A model generated the notes under the pieces. That model ran no database searches. It saw only the letters and a program-made list of their open reading frames with translations, and had not been told where the DNA came from. Shown piece after piece: positions 7,304 to 14,570 of a stretch of DNA of 48,365 nt (positions within the stretch are counted from its first letter, which is position 1; every line of letters begins with the position of its first letter). Position numbers and translations under genes: made by a program. The stretch is from contig CAJUTE010000016.1 of NCBI GenBank assembly GCA_910589555.1, forward strand, positions 1-48,365. The letters are read 5' to 3'. This DNA is from an uncultured Muribaculum sp. (lineage in GTDB: Bacteria; Bacteroidota; Bacteroidia; Bacteroidales; Muribaculaceae).

Positions 7304-9124
7304 ATGAGAAAAACATTGATCTTTATGATTGCCTTGCTATTTTCAGGCATTCCCTTTAATTGTTTATGTGCTGTTTCAGGAGACGGTCTTTGGGAGGTGA
7401 GTCATGTCTATACGGGGGGCACCGAATATTTCTGCATTATGGATTATTTGGGACCTACGGATGTAGACGTCCTTATTATGCCTTCAGAAGTTGATGTCCC
7501 TGAATGGAATCATAATCTTCCTCAATGGTATCCTAAGGTTCATAAAGTAGAAGGTTTAAGATCTTTTAATCTTCCTGAGAATATAAAGCATATTAAGCTT
7601 CCCAACACCCTGAAGTATATCAGTAATTCTTTCGTTGGAGGATCGGTGGAATCTATAGAATTTACCGGACCGATAGCATGGTATGATATTGAGTATTCGT
7701 TTCAATATTGTCCAAATCTAAAAAATATACATATTGAAAGTTATAGTGCCAGTTCTAATCAGATAAGATCGTCATTTAATAATTGTGAGTCATTATCAAG
7801 TCTATATCTTGGTGGAGAAGGAACGGTATACTTCATTAATGAGTCGTTTCAGGATTGCGAAAATCTTGAATTTGTAAGAATCAAACCGGCGATAGATAGT
7901 TTTAGTGACTTTAATCTCATGGAATCAATCCTCAAAAAAAACAGATATATTCTTTGTGCTTATGGAGATTATTATGGAAGTGAATTTGAGCGTACCATTG
8001 AAGAGAATGATCATTATTCTCCTGAATATAAATCTCATTTCATAAGTGTGCCATCAACATGGATCCTCAGCAAAGAATTTCAGATGAATTATGAGGACAA
8101 TCAATTGTTGTATTTAGTGAATCATGAGGTCAAAGAGGCGATTTTAGTTAATCACCATGTTTATCGTCAGGTTGAAAACCTTGCAATTCCGGAATACATT
8201 ACTATCGCTTCTGAAAAATACAAGGTAATTGCTGTCAATCACTCTGCTTTGCAATTTTGTGGGGCGCAGTATATATCGCTGCCTAATTCAGTAGAGGTAA
8301 TCGGAGCAGACAATTTCCGCAATCTACCGAATCTTGTTGAGATGCATTTCCCGGACTCAGTGAAAATGTTTCCGATCTACGAAGATTATTGTCCGAAACT
8401 TAAAAGGGTATCATTGCCGGAAGGAATTGATGGCACTCGATGTGTAACTCGATCTTTATCTAATGCTGAATACATTAAGATACCTTCCAGCTTTAATTAT
8501 GTAGGTCCGGCTTATGATGGTAGTTATGGTCCGGGAAATTTGAAATATTTTGATGTGGTTGATTTAAAGAACTGGCTGCAAGCGAAATGCGACTCCAAAG
8601 TTTTGTCAGATATTCCTAATCTTCTTATAAATGGCGAGCCTGCAACCGTGCTTGAGATCCCTGAAGGGGTTACATCGTTCACCGCCAATTTCCGAGGACA
8701 TAAGAATATTGAAACTTTGATTCTGCCGTCTACGTTAACTGAGATTCCTGCAGGAGCTTTTCAAAATTGCACCGGATTAAAAAAGGTGGTGTGCAAATCG
8801 CTTACTGCGCCAAAGGTGCTTGATGGTTCTCCATTGTTCTGCGATGAGATTTTAGCAAACGCGACTCTTGTTATTGATGAGAAAGCTGACTATACTTATG
8901 ACCTGCCGGATACGGTGTGGGGAAAATTTGCTAAATATAAAAAGGAGGACACTTCAAAATATAGCGGAATTGAAAATGTTGTGGTTGGCGATGCGGAACG
9001 TGGTGCTACCAACATTTATAATATGCAAGGTGTGTGCGTTAAGCACAATGCGACACAAGCTGATATTGATGCACTCTCGCCGGGCATCTATATTGTGAAT
9101 GGTAAGAAATTGTTGGTTAACTGA
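7304..9124 (+). CDS. Secreted leucine-rich-repeat protein (BspA/LRR_5 type)
   Basis: A 606-residue protein with a signal peptide (MRKTLIFMIALLFSGIPF, cleavage near LCA). The body has irregular BspA-type repeats of about 23 residues, recognisable by LPNTLKYI, ISLPNSVEVIGADNF, LPEGI, LEIPEGVTSFTANF and LILPSTLTEIPAGAFQNC. Such domains mediate adhesion to host proteins or other bacteria. The C-terminal ~40 residues (IYNMQGVCVK ... GIYIVNGKKLLVN) resemble the end of the secreted protein at 44975-45787 and may be a shared sorting tail. Clearly more AT-rich than the metabolic genes around it. It ends at a strong terminator. Confidence 0.82.
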   Translation: MRKTLIFMIALLFSGIPFNCLCAVSGDGLWEVSHVYTGGTEYFCIMDYLGPTDVDVLIMPSEVDVPEWNHNLPQWYPKVHKVEGLRSFNLPENIKHIKLPNTLKYISNSFVGGSVESIEFTGPIAWYDIEYSFQYCPNLKNIHIESYSASSNQIRSSFNNCESLSSLYLGGEGTVYFINESFQDCENLEFVRIKPAIDSFSDFNLMESILKKNRYILCAYGDYYGSEFERTIEENDHYSPEYKSHFISVPSTWILSKEFQMNYEDNQLLYLVNHEVKEAILVNHHVYRQVENLAIPEYITIASEKYKVIAVNHSALQFCGAQYISLPNSVEVIGADNFRNLPNLVEMHFPDSVKMFPIYEDYCPKLKRVSLPEGIDGTRCVTRSLSNAEYIKIPSSFNYVGPAYDGSYGPGNLKYFDVVDLKNWLQAKCDSKVLSDIPNLLINGEPATVLEIPEGVTSFTANFRGHKNIETLILPSTLTEIPAGAFQNCTGLKKVVCKSLTAPKVLDGSPLFCDEILANATLVIDEKADYTYDLPDTVWGKFAKYKKEDTSKYSGIENVVVGDAERGATNIYNMQGVCVKHNATQADIDALSPGIYIVNGKKLLVN

Positions 9125-9150
9125 TACATTAACCCAAAATCTATCTCGAT

Positions 9151-9185
9151 GCGTCATGAGCCAAATGCGGTTCATGACGCTTTTT
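9151..9185 (+). terminator. Rho-independent terminator after the LRR gene
   Basis: A 12-bp stem (GCGTCATGAGCC at 9151-9162 with GGTTCATGACGC at 9169-9180, one G-T pair), a 6-nt loop and TTTTT at 9181-9185. It lies 26 nt after the stop codon. Confidence 0.92.
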
Positions 9186-9186
9186 G

Positions 9187-9306
9187 TATCACCGCATCTT
9201 CGAAGCTCAGGCTTGTATGGCTCCGGGTCCCCACACTCACTACGTTCGTGCGGGGTTTACCACAATGGCGCACCTACGGTGCTTGCGCGTACGTTTCCAA
9301 TAAAAT
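9187..9306. other. Intergenic stretch with several short hairpins
   Basis: No gene is supported here. The stretch contains CTTCGAAG (9199-9206), a CCCC...GGGG arm pair around 9230-9256, and GCACC-TAC-GGTGC (9272-9284) inside a larger GCGCA...TGCGC. The clustering of palindromes resembles an interspersed intergenic repeat, but no second copy is visible in this window. Confidence 0.4.
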
Positions 9307-9308
9307 AA

Positions 9309-9341
9309 TTTGGTTTTGCACTCGACTTATTCGTATCTTTG
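9309..9341 (+). promoter_or_regulatory. Upstream promoter of the phospholipase gene
   Basis: TTTG (9309-9312), a 21-bp spacer and TATCTTTG (9334-9341) match the consensus. The 35-bp segment 9307-9341 is repeated at 9381-9415 with one mismatch, so this is the first of two near-identical promoters 74 bp apart. Confidence 0.8.
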
Positions 9342-9382
9342 GCTATGCCTTAGATACTCACGCTCGGCAAAACTCAAATAAA

Positions 9383-9415
9383 TTTGGTTTTGCGCTCGAC
9401 TTATTCGTATCTTTG
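9383..9415 (+). promoter_or_regulatory. Downstream promoter of the phospholipase gene (duplicate)
   Basis: TTTG (9383-9386), a 21-bp spacer and TATCTTTG (9408-9415). It is identical to the upstream copy except G9394 for A9320. The start near 9422 leaves a leader of about 40 nt before ATG 9462, which supports that start codon over the upstream in-frame ATGs. Confidence 0.85.
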
Positions 9416-9461
9416 CACTGAGCCGACTGTGGTTTGTCGGAAAATGGTAGGTCCACGATAT

Positions 9462-10316
9462 ATGAAGATGAGAGGAATTATTCACATTGTGTTAATTGTG
9501 ATTGCGGTACTGGTTCCGCACACAAGTGTTGCCCAGATTATAGCCCCCTCTAAGGAGGAGGTGATTGATGCTGACAGTGTGCGCCGTGCCTTTGACGACA
9601 ATCGTTCATATTTCGGTCTTTACAAGGACAATTACTTTATTTTCGGCCCGCCCATAGGCTCAAAGCCTACGCGAAGCAACACCAACGCTCTGTTTCAGAT
9701 ATCGATATCCCAACGTCTCACCCGAAGCGTGTTGCCGCTTCACACCTACCTGTATCTGTTTTATACGCAGAGATGCTTCTGGAATGTGCTTGAAAAGTCG
9801 TTCCCGATGACCGACCTGAATTTCAATCCGGGTATAGGTCTCACCAAGCCGCTGTTTGTGAAGGACCGCTTCATAGGTAAGGTGTCGCTAATCCTTGAGC
9901 ATGAGAGCAATGGCAGGGACAGCACTGCGAGCCGGTCGTGGAACAGGCTGTCGATAGCCGGAAATATATGGCTCGACCCGATGATAATGGTGCATGGAAA
10001 GTTTTGGGCGCCATGGGTTGACGGCGAAAACAACCGCGACCTTCTGGACTATATGGGACTGTATCAGTTCGGACTCACCTATCGTTCGCTGACACAGCGA
10101 TTCGGGGGGAGTATAAGGCTGACCAAACGGCGTGGATGGAACCTCAACTACAACACGGTGATTGAGTTCTATTACAAATTGACGGCAAATGACAATCAGT
10201 ATCTGTTTGCCCAGTATTATAACGGATATGGCGAAGGGATGCTTGACTATAAAGTGTTCCGATCGCAGTTCCGAGTCGGGATATGCATCAAGCCGCCGTT
10301 TTTCAGTGATTATTGA
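9462..10316 (+). CDS. pldA: Outer-membrane phospholipase A (OMPLA/PldA family)
   Basis: A 284-residue protein with a signal peptide (hydrophobic IIHIVLIVIAVLV, cleavage after SVAQ). The catalytic triad of outer membrane phospholipase A is present: His147 and Ser149 in EHESNG, and Asn161 in SRSWNR. The spacing (2 and 12 residues) equals that of E. coli His142, Ser144, Asn156. The family hydrolyses acyl chains of phospholipids that reach the outer leaflet, usually as a calcium-dependent dimer, helping to keep outer-membrane asymmetry. Strand-rich sequence and the C-terminal aromatic residues fit a 12-stranded barrel. The start at 9462 was chosen from promoter position and signal peptide. It overlaps the convergent DUF2752 gene by 7 nt. 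Confidence 0.88.
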   Translation: MKMRGIIHIVLIVIAVLVPHTSVAQIIAPSKEEVIDADSVRRAFDDNRSYFGLYKDNYFIFGPPIGSKPTRSNTNALFQISISQRLTRSVLPLHTYLYLFYTQRCFWNVLEKSFPMTDLNFNPGIGLTKPLFVKDRFIGKVSLILEHESNGRDSTASRSWNRLSIAGNIWLDPMIMVHGKFWAPWVDGENNRDLLDYMGLYQFGLTYRSLTQRFGGSIRLTKRRGWNLNYNTVIEFYYKLTANDNQYLFAQYYNGYGEGMLDYKVFRSQFRVGICIKPPFFSDY

Positions 10317-10681
10317 TGGATGAGGTTGCGCAGTATCCACCACGCGACCACAACAACGAAACACCCTTTTATGACGATTCCCGAATTTACCCTCCGGTAA
10401 AGGCGGGGAAACCGTGTGCGTGTCGTCTCCGAGAAAACAAGCAGAAAAAGCAGAGGCAGCGAGGCTACGAGCAGGGCGTTTTTCCCCCATGCCGCCGCGA
10501 AGTCGCCATGCAGCAACGCGTGGATGGCGCGTTGCGACCCGCAGCCGGGGCATTGGTAGCCGGTGAGGCTCAAAAACGGGCATCGCGGGAAGAATGCCGA
10601 GTCGTTTGGATCGAAATAGAAATAAACCGATATAGCCGCCAGCATGACGACAGCTATGATCAACAGCATGGTGCGGTTCAT
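10310..10681 (-). CDS. DUF2752 family membrane protein
   Basis: A 123-residue membrane protein with three predicted transmembrane segments (about 5-20, 65-80 and 100-115). Between the first two lies the family's cysteine motif, FPRCPFLSLTGYQCPGCGSQR, containing CPGCG. The function of DUF2752 is unknown; the cysteine cluster suggests metal or redox binding. The start at 10681 overlaps the stop of the upstream GYF/CD225 gene by one base (TGATG), so the two are translationally coupled. The pairing of a CD225-type protein with DUF2752 hints at a joint membrane role. Last gene of the dtd operon. Confidence 0.82.
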   Translation of the reverse strand: MNRTMLLIIAVVMLAAISVYFYFDPNDSAFFPRCPFLSLTGYQCPGCGSQRAIHALLHGDFAAAWGKNALLVASLPLLFLLVFSETTRTRFPRLYRRVNSGIVIKGCFVVVVAWWILRNLIHQ

Positions 10682-11106
10682 CAGATGAACCAGTTGAAAG
10701 GCATTCCGGTGAAGATGGCGACCGGCGCTCCGATGAGTCCGAGCACGAATGTCACGATACACCATATCTTTGCCCTGTCAGAAGCTTTTAATGCTCCTTC
10801 ATAGTCGCCACGGGTGTAGTGTGACTCTACCGATGAGGAGTAGACCACAGCTACTATTCCGGCAGGGAGACAGCACATCAGCATCAGCACGATAGCCCAG
10901 GCGAAATATGTGTCGGGGCAGGGAGGGAGATTGTTGGCGTAGTTGTTGCGGGTCTGGAACCCGAACTCGATGACGCTTGCCGCCGGCACCCACTGCTGCC
11001 AGCCTTGCGTCCATACAAGCGTGTCGGGGGTTGCCCCCAGCGCGAGAATCTGCGCCGGGGACAGCGGTCCGACCTTTACGTTGTTGATTAATGCCCAGTA
11101 TTGCAT
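10681..11106 (-). CDS. GYF_2 plus CD225/dispanin membrane protein
   Basis: A 141-residue two-part protein. Residues 1-50 match the GYF_2 (DUF4339) fold: YWALINNVKVGPLSPAQI ... TLVWTQGWQQWVPA. Residues 60-141 match CD225/dispanin: a first membrane segment (TYFAWAIVLMLMCCLPAGIVAVVYSS), a conserved loop (GDYEGALKASDRAKIWC) and a second segment. Eukaryotic members (IFITM) alter membrane fusion; bacterial roles are unknown. The ATG at 11106 overlaps the stop of deoC by one base (TAATG). The cytoplasmic GYF_2 part could bind proline-rich peptides, by analogy only. Confidence 0.85.
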   Translation of the reverse strand: MQYWALINNVKVGPLSPAQILALGATPDTLVWTQGWQQWVPAASVIEFGFQTRNNYANNLPPCPDTYFAWAIVLMLMCCLPAGIVAVVYSSSVESHYTRGDYEGALKASDRAKIWCIVTFVLGLIGAPVAIFTGMPFNWFI

Positions 11107-11990
11107 TAGAAGAATTTTGTTTCGTTGCCAAGGATCTCGCCAAGCAGATTGTTGGCAAGGCGGCTTGTGCCGATACGGAAATACTCATTGTTGAGCCATT
11201 CCTCGCCAAGCACCTCCTTGATGATTGTGTAATATTTTACGGCATCGGCGGTGGTCGACACGCCTCCTGAAGCCTTGAAGCCTACCTTGTTGCCGGTCTT
11301 CTCATAATACTCCTTGATGCACTGCGCCATCACATAGGCTGCTTCGAGCGATGCGCCTTCATAGACTTTTCCGGTTGAGGTCTTGATGAAGTCGGCTCCT
11401 GAATACATTGAGAGGATTGAAGCGTTGCGTATATTCTCGGCGGTTTTCAATGCTCCGGTTTCGAGGATCACCTTCAGGCGCGCATGGCGGCATGAGTGCT
11501 TCTGCTCGGCGATTTCATCGGCAACCTCTTCCCAATCGCCGCCGAAATAATTGCCGCAGTTGAACACGATGTCGATTTCATCGGCGCCGTCGGCTACGGC
11601 AAGGGCGGTCTCGGTGATCTTAACCTCGGGGAATGACTGCGCGGTGGGGAATGAACCTGACACGCAAGCGATCTTCACTGACGACACTTCGAGCACGGTG
11701 CGCACCACCTGAGCGAAGTTGGGATACACGCAGATAGCGGCTACGTTGGGCAGCTCGGGATACTCCTCGTCAAATGCGTTGACCTTTTCAACGAAGTCGG
11801 CTACCGACGCCGGTGAGTCGGTGGTCGAGAGGGTGGTGAGGTCCATGCAATTGAAGATGGTCTTGTAGACGTCAGCGTTGAGATTTTCGGTGTAGTGCTT
11901 TGACAGAATCTCCTCTACTGCGGCTTTTATTGCGTTGTCGTCGGTGATCACCTGCGATGCAGAGACGGTGTCATGATATTTGTCAGCCAT
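11106..11990 (-). CDS. deoC: Deoxyribose-phosphate aldolase
   Basis: A 294-residue class I aldolase of the DeoC family that splits 2-deoxyribose-5-phosphate into glyceraldehyde-3-phosphate and acetaldehyde in deoxynucleoside salvage. The Schiff-base lysine is Lys203 in DFIKTSTGK, the proton-relay lysine is Lys239 in GFKASGG, and the acidic partner lies in ADGADEIDIVFN (about 133-144). At 294 residues it is in the longer DeoC group. Cytoplasmic. It lies 5 nt after the mazG-like gene and overlaps the GYF/CD225 gene by one base, in an operon with dtd and mazG-like; this groups nucleotide and tRNA housekeeping with two membrane proteins. Confidence 0.95.
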   Translation of the reverse strand: MADKYHDTVSASQVITDDNAIKAAVEEILSKHYTENLNADVYKTIFNCMDLTTLSTTDSPASVADFVEKVNAFDEEYPELPNVAAICVYPNFAQVVRTVLEVSSVKIACVSGSFPTAQSFPEVKITETALAVADGADEIDIVFNCGNYFGGDWEEVADEIAEQKHSCRHARLKVILETGALKTAENIRNASILSMYSGADFIKTSTGKVYEGASLEAAYVMAQCIKEYYEKTGNKVGFKASGGVSTTADAVKYYTIIKEVLGEEWLNNEYFRIGTSRLANNLLGEILGNETKFF

Positions 11991-11995
11991 AATTA

Positions 11996-12358
11996 TTATG
12001 ATTTTTGAGTTGAATTATCGGTAAGTTTCGGATTGTTGAGGTGGCGTGTGGCATCACGCACGCTCTTCTTGTCGATGTTGGCGTTCAGCGCGTCGGTGAG
12101 GTCTACCCCGGTCTGGTTGGCTATCGCCATCAGCACCCACAGCACGTCGGCAAGCTCATCGGCGAGAGTGTCTTTCTCTCCGGGCTTGAATGACTGGTCG
12201 CCATATTTCCGAGCCATGATACGGGCGACTTCGCCCACCTCCTCGGCAAGCACCGCCATGTTGGTGAGCGGTGAGAAATAGCGCACCCCGGTAGTGGTGA
12301 TCCACTTGTGGACCATCGCCTGAGCTTCACGCAGTGTTATGTCGGGTGTCGGTGTCAT
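11996..12358 (-). CDS. MazG-like nucleotide pyrophosphohydrolase
   Basis: A 120-residue all-alpha protein with the MazG/dUTPase-like metal sites: EEVGE near residues 39-43 and DELADVLW near 66-73 (the ExxE...ExxD arrangement). It is half the length of E. coli MazG, with a single domain as in the small MazG-like house-cleaning enzymes that hydrolyse non-canonical nucleoside triphosphates. The substrate cannot be deduced. Its ATG overlaps the dtd stop by 4 nt (ATGA), so it is translationally coupled to dtd, and deoC follows after 5 nt. Confidence 0.9.
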   Translation of the reverse strand: MTPTPDITLREAQAMVHKWITTTGVRYFSPLTNMAVLAEEVGEVARIMARKYGDQSFKPGEKDTLADELADVLWVLMAIANQTGVDLTDALNANIDKKSVRDATRHLNNPKLTDNSTQKS

Positions 12359-12807
12359 TCCTTGAGCTTTGAGTCGATTACTATGGTCACGGGACCGTCA
12401 TTGATGAGAGCGACCTGCATATTCGCGCCAAACACGCCCATCGCCGTTTTCTTCCCGAGTTTTTCCTCCACGAGATTGCAGAAGAGCTCGTAAAGTGGCA
12501 CGGCGGTGTCATGGCCTGCGGCACGGATGTAGCTCGGGCGGTTGCCTTTCTTGGTTGAAGCCGTCAGCGTGAACTGGCTCACGGCAAGCACCTCACCGCC
12601 GATGTCGGTGACCGAGCGGTTCATGACTCCGTTTTCATCATCAAATATGCGCATAGCCACAGCCTTTCCCGCGAGCCATGCGGCATCGTCAGGCGTGTCG
12701 CCGTTTTCTACTCCCACAAGAATCATCAGCCCCTTTCCGATGGAGGAATGCTGCTTACCCTCGATTGAGACGGAAGCCTCGGTCACTCGTTGTATTACAA
12801 GCCTCAT
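12355..12807 (-). CDS. dtd: D-aminoacyl-tRNA deacylase
   Basis: A 150-residue protein with the two DTD signatures: SQFTLTA (about 79-85, active-site Ser-Gln-Phe-Thr) and NDGPVTI (about 137-143, containing the Gly-Pro cross-dimer motif that enforces chirality). It removes D-amino acids, and glycine from tRNA-Ala, as a homodimer in the cytoplasm. Length is normal for the family. First gene of a five-gene operon (dtd, mazG-like, deoC, GYF/CD225, DUF2752) in which all junctions overlap or lie within 5 nt. Confidence 0.95.
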   Translation of the reverse strand: MRLVIQRVTEASVSIEGKQHSSIGKGLMILVGVENGDTPDDAAWLAGKAVAMRIFDDENGVMNRSVTDIGGEVLAVSQFTLTASTKKGNRPSYIRAAGHDTAVPLYELFCNLVEEKLGKKTAMGVFGANMQVALINDGPVTIVIDSKLKE

Positions 12808-12839
12808 AGTCCTTAATGATAGTTTTAGCTATAATAACA

Positions 12840-12847
12840 CAAAAGTA
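12840..12847 (-). promoter_or_regulatory. -7 box TACTTTTG for the dtd operon
   Basis: The minus-strand sequence TACTTTTG fits TAnnTTTG, 33 bp upstream of the dtd ATG. No convincing -33 element was found 19-21 bp upstream. Confidence 0.55.
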
Positions 12848-12899
12848 GTAAGAATATTTGATGAAAAAAATAAAGAATTACATGGTTTGTGCGGAAGTG

Positions 12900-14540
12900 T
12901 CAGTCTTTCAGATAGTTTTTTAGAGGACAATCAGATCCGCGCAGCCCTTCGGCAATGCTTTGGGCATTGAGGCGGGCGCCTCTCAGTGAGGAGTGGGTGT
13001 GGTCTCTCTTAAAATATTCCGCTACTTTGCCGAGTCCCTCTTCCCATGCGATTTTCTCAAGTTTGTCGCCGGAAATCTTGTTGAGGTCGATGTAGAATGC
13101 TCCGGCATCGGCAGCTGCCTGGCTTGACCATGCTCCGAAAGAGGTGGTGTTGCGTGAAATCTTGCCGTTGTCAAACATATTGCGCGGCGTGTGGCTCAGC
13201 ACAATTGCCGTGGCGCCCTTTTCACGTGCGTCCATCACGAATTTTCTGATATACCATCCGAAAGGATAAATCACCTGATACTGTCCGGTGGGCTCCATTT
13301 TGTAGACTTTGCTGTCGTTACCCGCCCCGGGGAGCTCGGCACGCGCTTTTCCGGTGTTGATCGCTCCGGCGTCATTGTGACCGAACTGCATGATCACGAA
13401 GTCGCCCGGCTGAAGGGCGTTGTATATCTTGTCCCAGCGCCCTTCATCGAGGAAAGTGCGGGCGCTGCGTCCTGCCTTGGCATGGTTTTCCACGCTGATG
13501 CGGTCGGTGTCAAAGAGTTCGCCTATCACGCTTCCCCAGCCCCACATCGAGTCATCGTCGGAATCCTCATTTTTGACGGTGCTGTCACCGATAGTGAAGA
13601 GTACGGGGCACCCTTTGCGGCGTGACGCTCCGGTGACTGTGTCGGTTTCCACCGGCTTAAGGTATTGGGCGAGTTTCAGCCCTTTGCAGTTTCTGATTCC
13701 CTCGGCAGCCGATTCGGCATTCACACGGGCGCCAAATGCCGAGTTGTGGATGTTGTCGAGGTAGAACATATATTTAACCTTCTCCTTGCCGAATCGTTCG
13801 AATTTTTGAGCCGATATTTCGTTGAGGTCGATGAATGGCACACGTTCCTTCTTGGCGACCTGTTTCGCCCATAATCCGAATGTCTCGTTGACACGGGTGA
13901 CGATGGTGCTGTCGGGGTCATCCCAAGCCTTTCTCGGGGTGAGCGACATGAGGATGGGGTGAGCACCGCGTTTTTTCACATCGTTGATGAAGCGGCGCAT
14001 ATATTCACCGTAAGTGTAGACGGTTTCTTTTTCTCCGGTTTCGGCGATTGTGACATTGAGCGAGTCCTTGCCTATGCCGGGAATCGAGGCACGCGCCCTG
14101 CCGCTGTCGTATGGACCGTTGTCGTTATGCCCGAGCTCTATGATTACCCAGTCGCCTTTGCGGATGCCTTTAAGCACATCAGCCCACAGGCGGTTGTAGA
14201 ATGTGCGGCTGCTCATGCCGCCGAGGGCATGATTCTCAACTGTGATTTTAGTCTCGTCGAAATATTCAGGCGCGAAATATCCCCAGCCCCATTGTCCGTT
14301 TTTGCCGTTGCCCAGGGTGCCTGTGCGCATGGTTGAATTTCCAACAAGGAAGAGTACCGGATTTTCTCCACGGCGAGTTGAACCGGCTACCGGACGTGCC
14401 GTGCGGGCTATGTTCAGACTGTCGTAGGTGTTGTCAATCACATTATTGACATCCTTCATGGGTGATGCCACTTTATTTTGCGCGAATGATGCTGAAATCA
14501 ATGATAGCGCCAGTGAGGCAGCCAGAAATATTCTTTTCAT
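12900..14540 (-). CDS. Tandem-domain SGNH esterase, rhamnogalacturonan acetylesterase type (CE12-like)
   Basis: A 546-residue exported protein (signal peptide MKRIFLAASLALSLISASFA). It has two complete SGNH hydrolase domains of the rhamnogalacturonan acetylesterase type. Domain 1 (about 60-295): nucleophile Ser69 in VGNST, GHND at 137-140, Asp262/His265 in LDNIHNS. Domain 2 (about 308-546): Ser320 in IGDST, GHND at 387-390, Asp513/His516 in RDHTHSS. Such enzymes remove acetyl groups from galacturonate in rhamnogalacturonan I so that backbone enzymes can act. Domain 1 has Gly-Asn-Ser where Gly-Asp-Ser is usual; the single-domain homologue at 24477 also has GNS. Third gene of block A, 30 nt after the CE7-type esterase. 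Confidence 0.9.
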   Translation of the reverse strand: MKRIFLAASLALSLISASFAQNKVASPMKDVNNVIDNTYDSLNIARTARPVAGSTRRGENPVLFLVGNSTMRTGTLGNGKNGQWGWGYFAPEYFDETKITVENHALGGMSSRTFYNRLWADVLKGIRKGDWVIIELGHNDNGPYDSGRARASIPGIGKDSLNVTIAETGEKETVYTYGEYMRRFINDVKKRGAHPILMSLTPRKAWDDPDSTIVTRVNETFGLWAKQVAKKERVPFIDLNEISAQKFERFGKEKVKYMFYLDNIHNSAFGARVNAESAAEGIRNCKGLKLAQYLKPVETDTVTGASRRKGCPVLFTIGDSTVKNEDSDDDSMWGWGSVIGELFDTDRISVENHAKAGRSARTFLDEGRWDKIYNALQPGDFVIMQFGHNDAGAINTGKARAELPGAGNDSKVYKMEPTGQYQVIYPFGWYIRKFVMDAREKGATAIVLSHTPRNMFDNGKISRNTTSFGAWSSQAAADAGAFYIDLNKISGDKLEKIAWEEGLGKVAEYFKRDHTHSSLRGARLNAQSIAEGLRGSDCPLKNYLKD

Positions 14541-14570
14541 AACTGATTTTTTGTGGTTTTAGACAAGCTC

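Noticed and set aside
9187..9421. Small plus-strand genes between the LRR and phospholipase genes
   Set aside because: The open frames (69 and 90 residues) cross the duplicated promoters and hairpin cluster and have no recognisable features.
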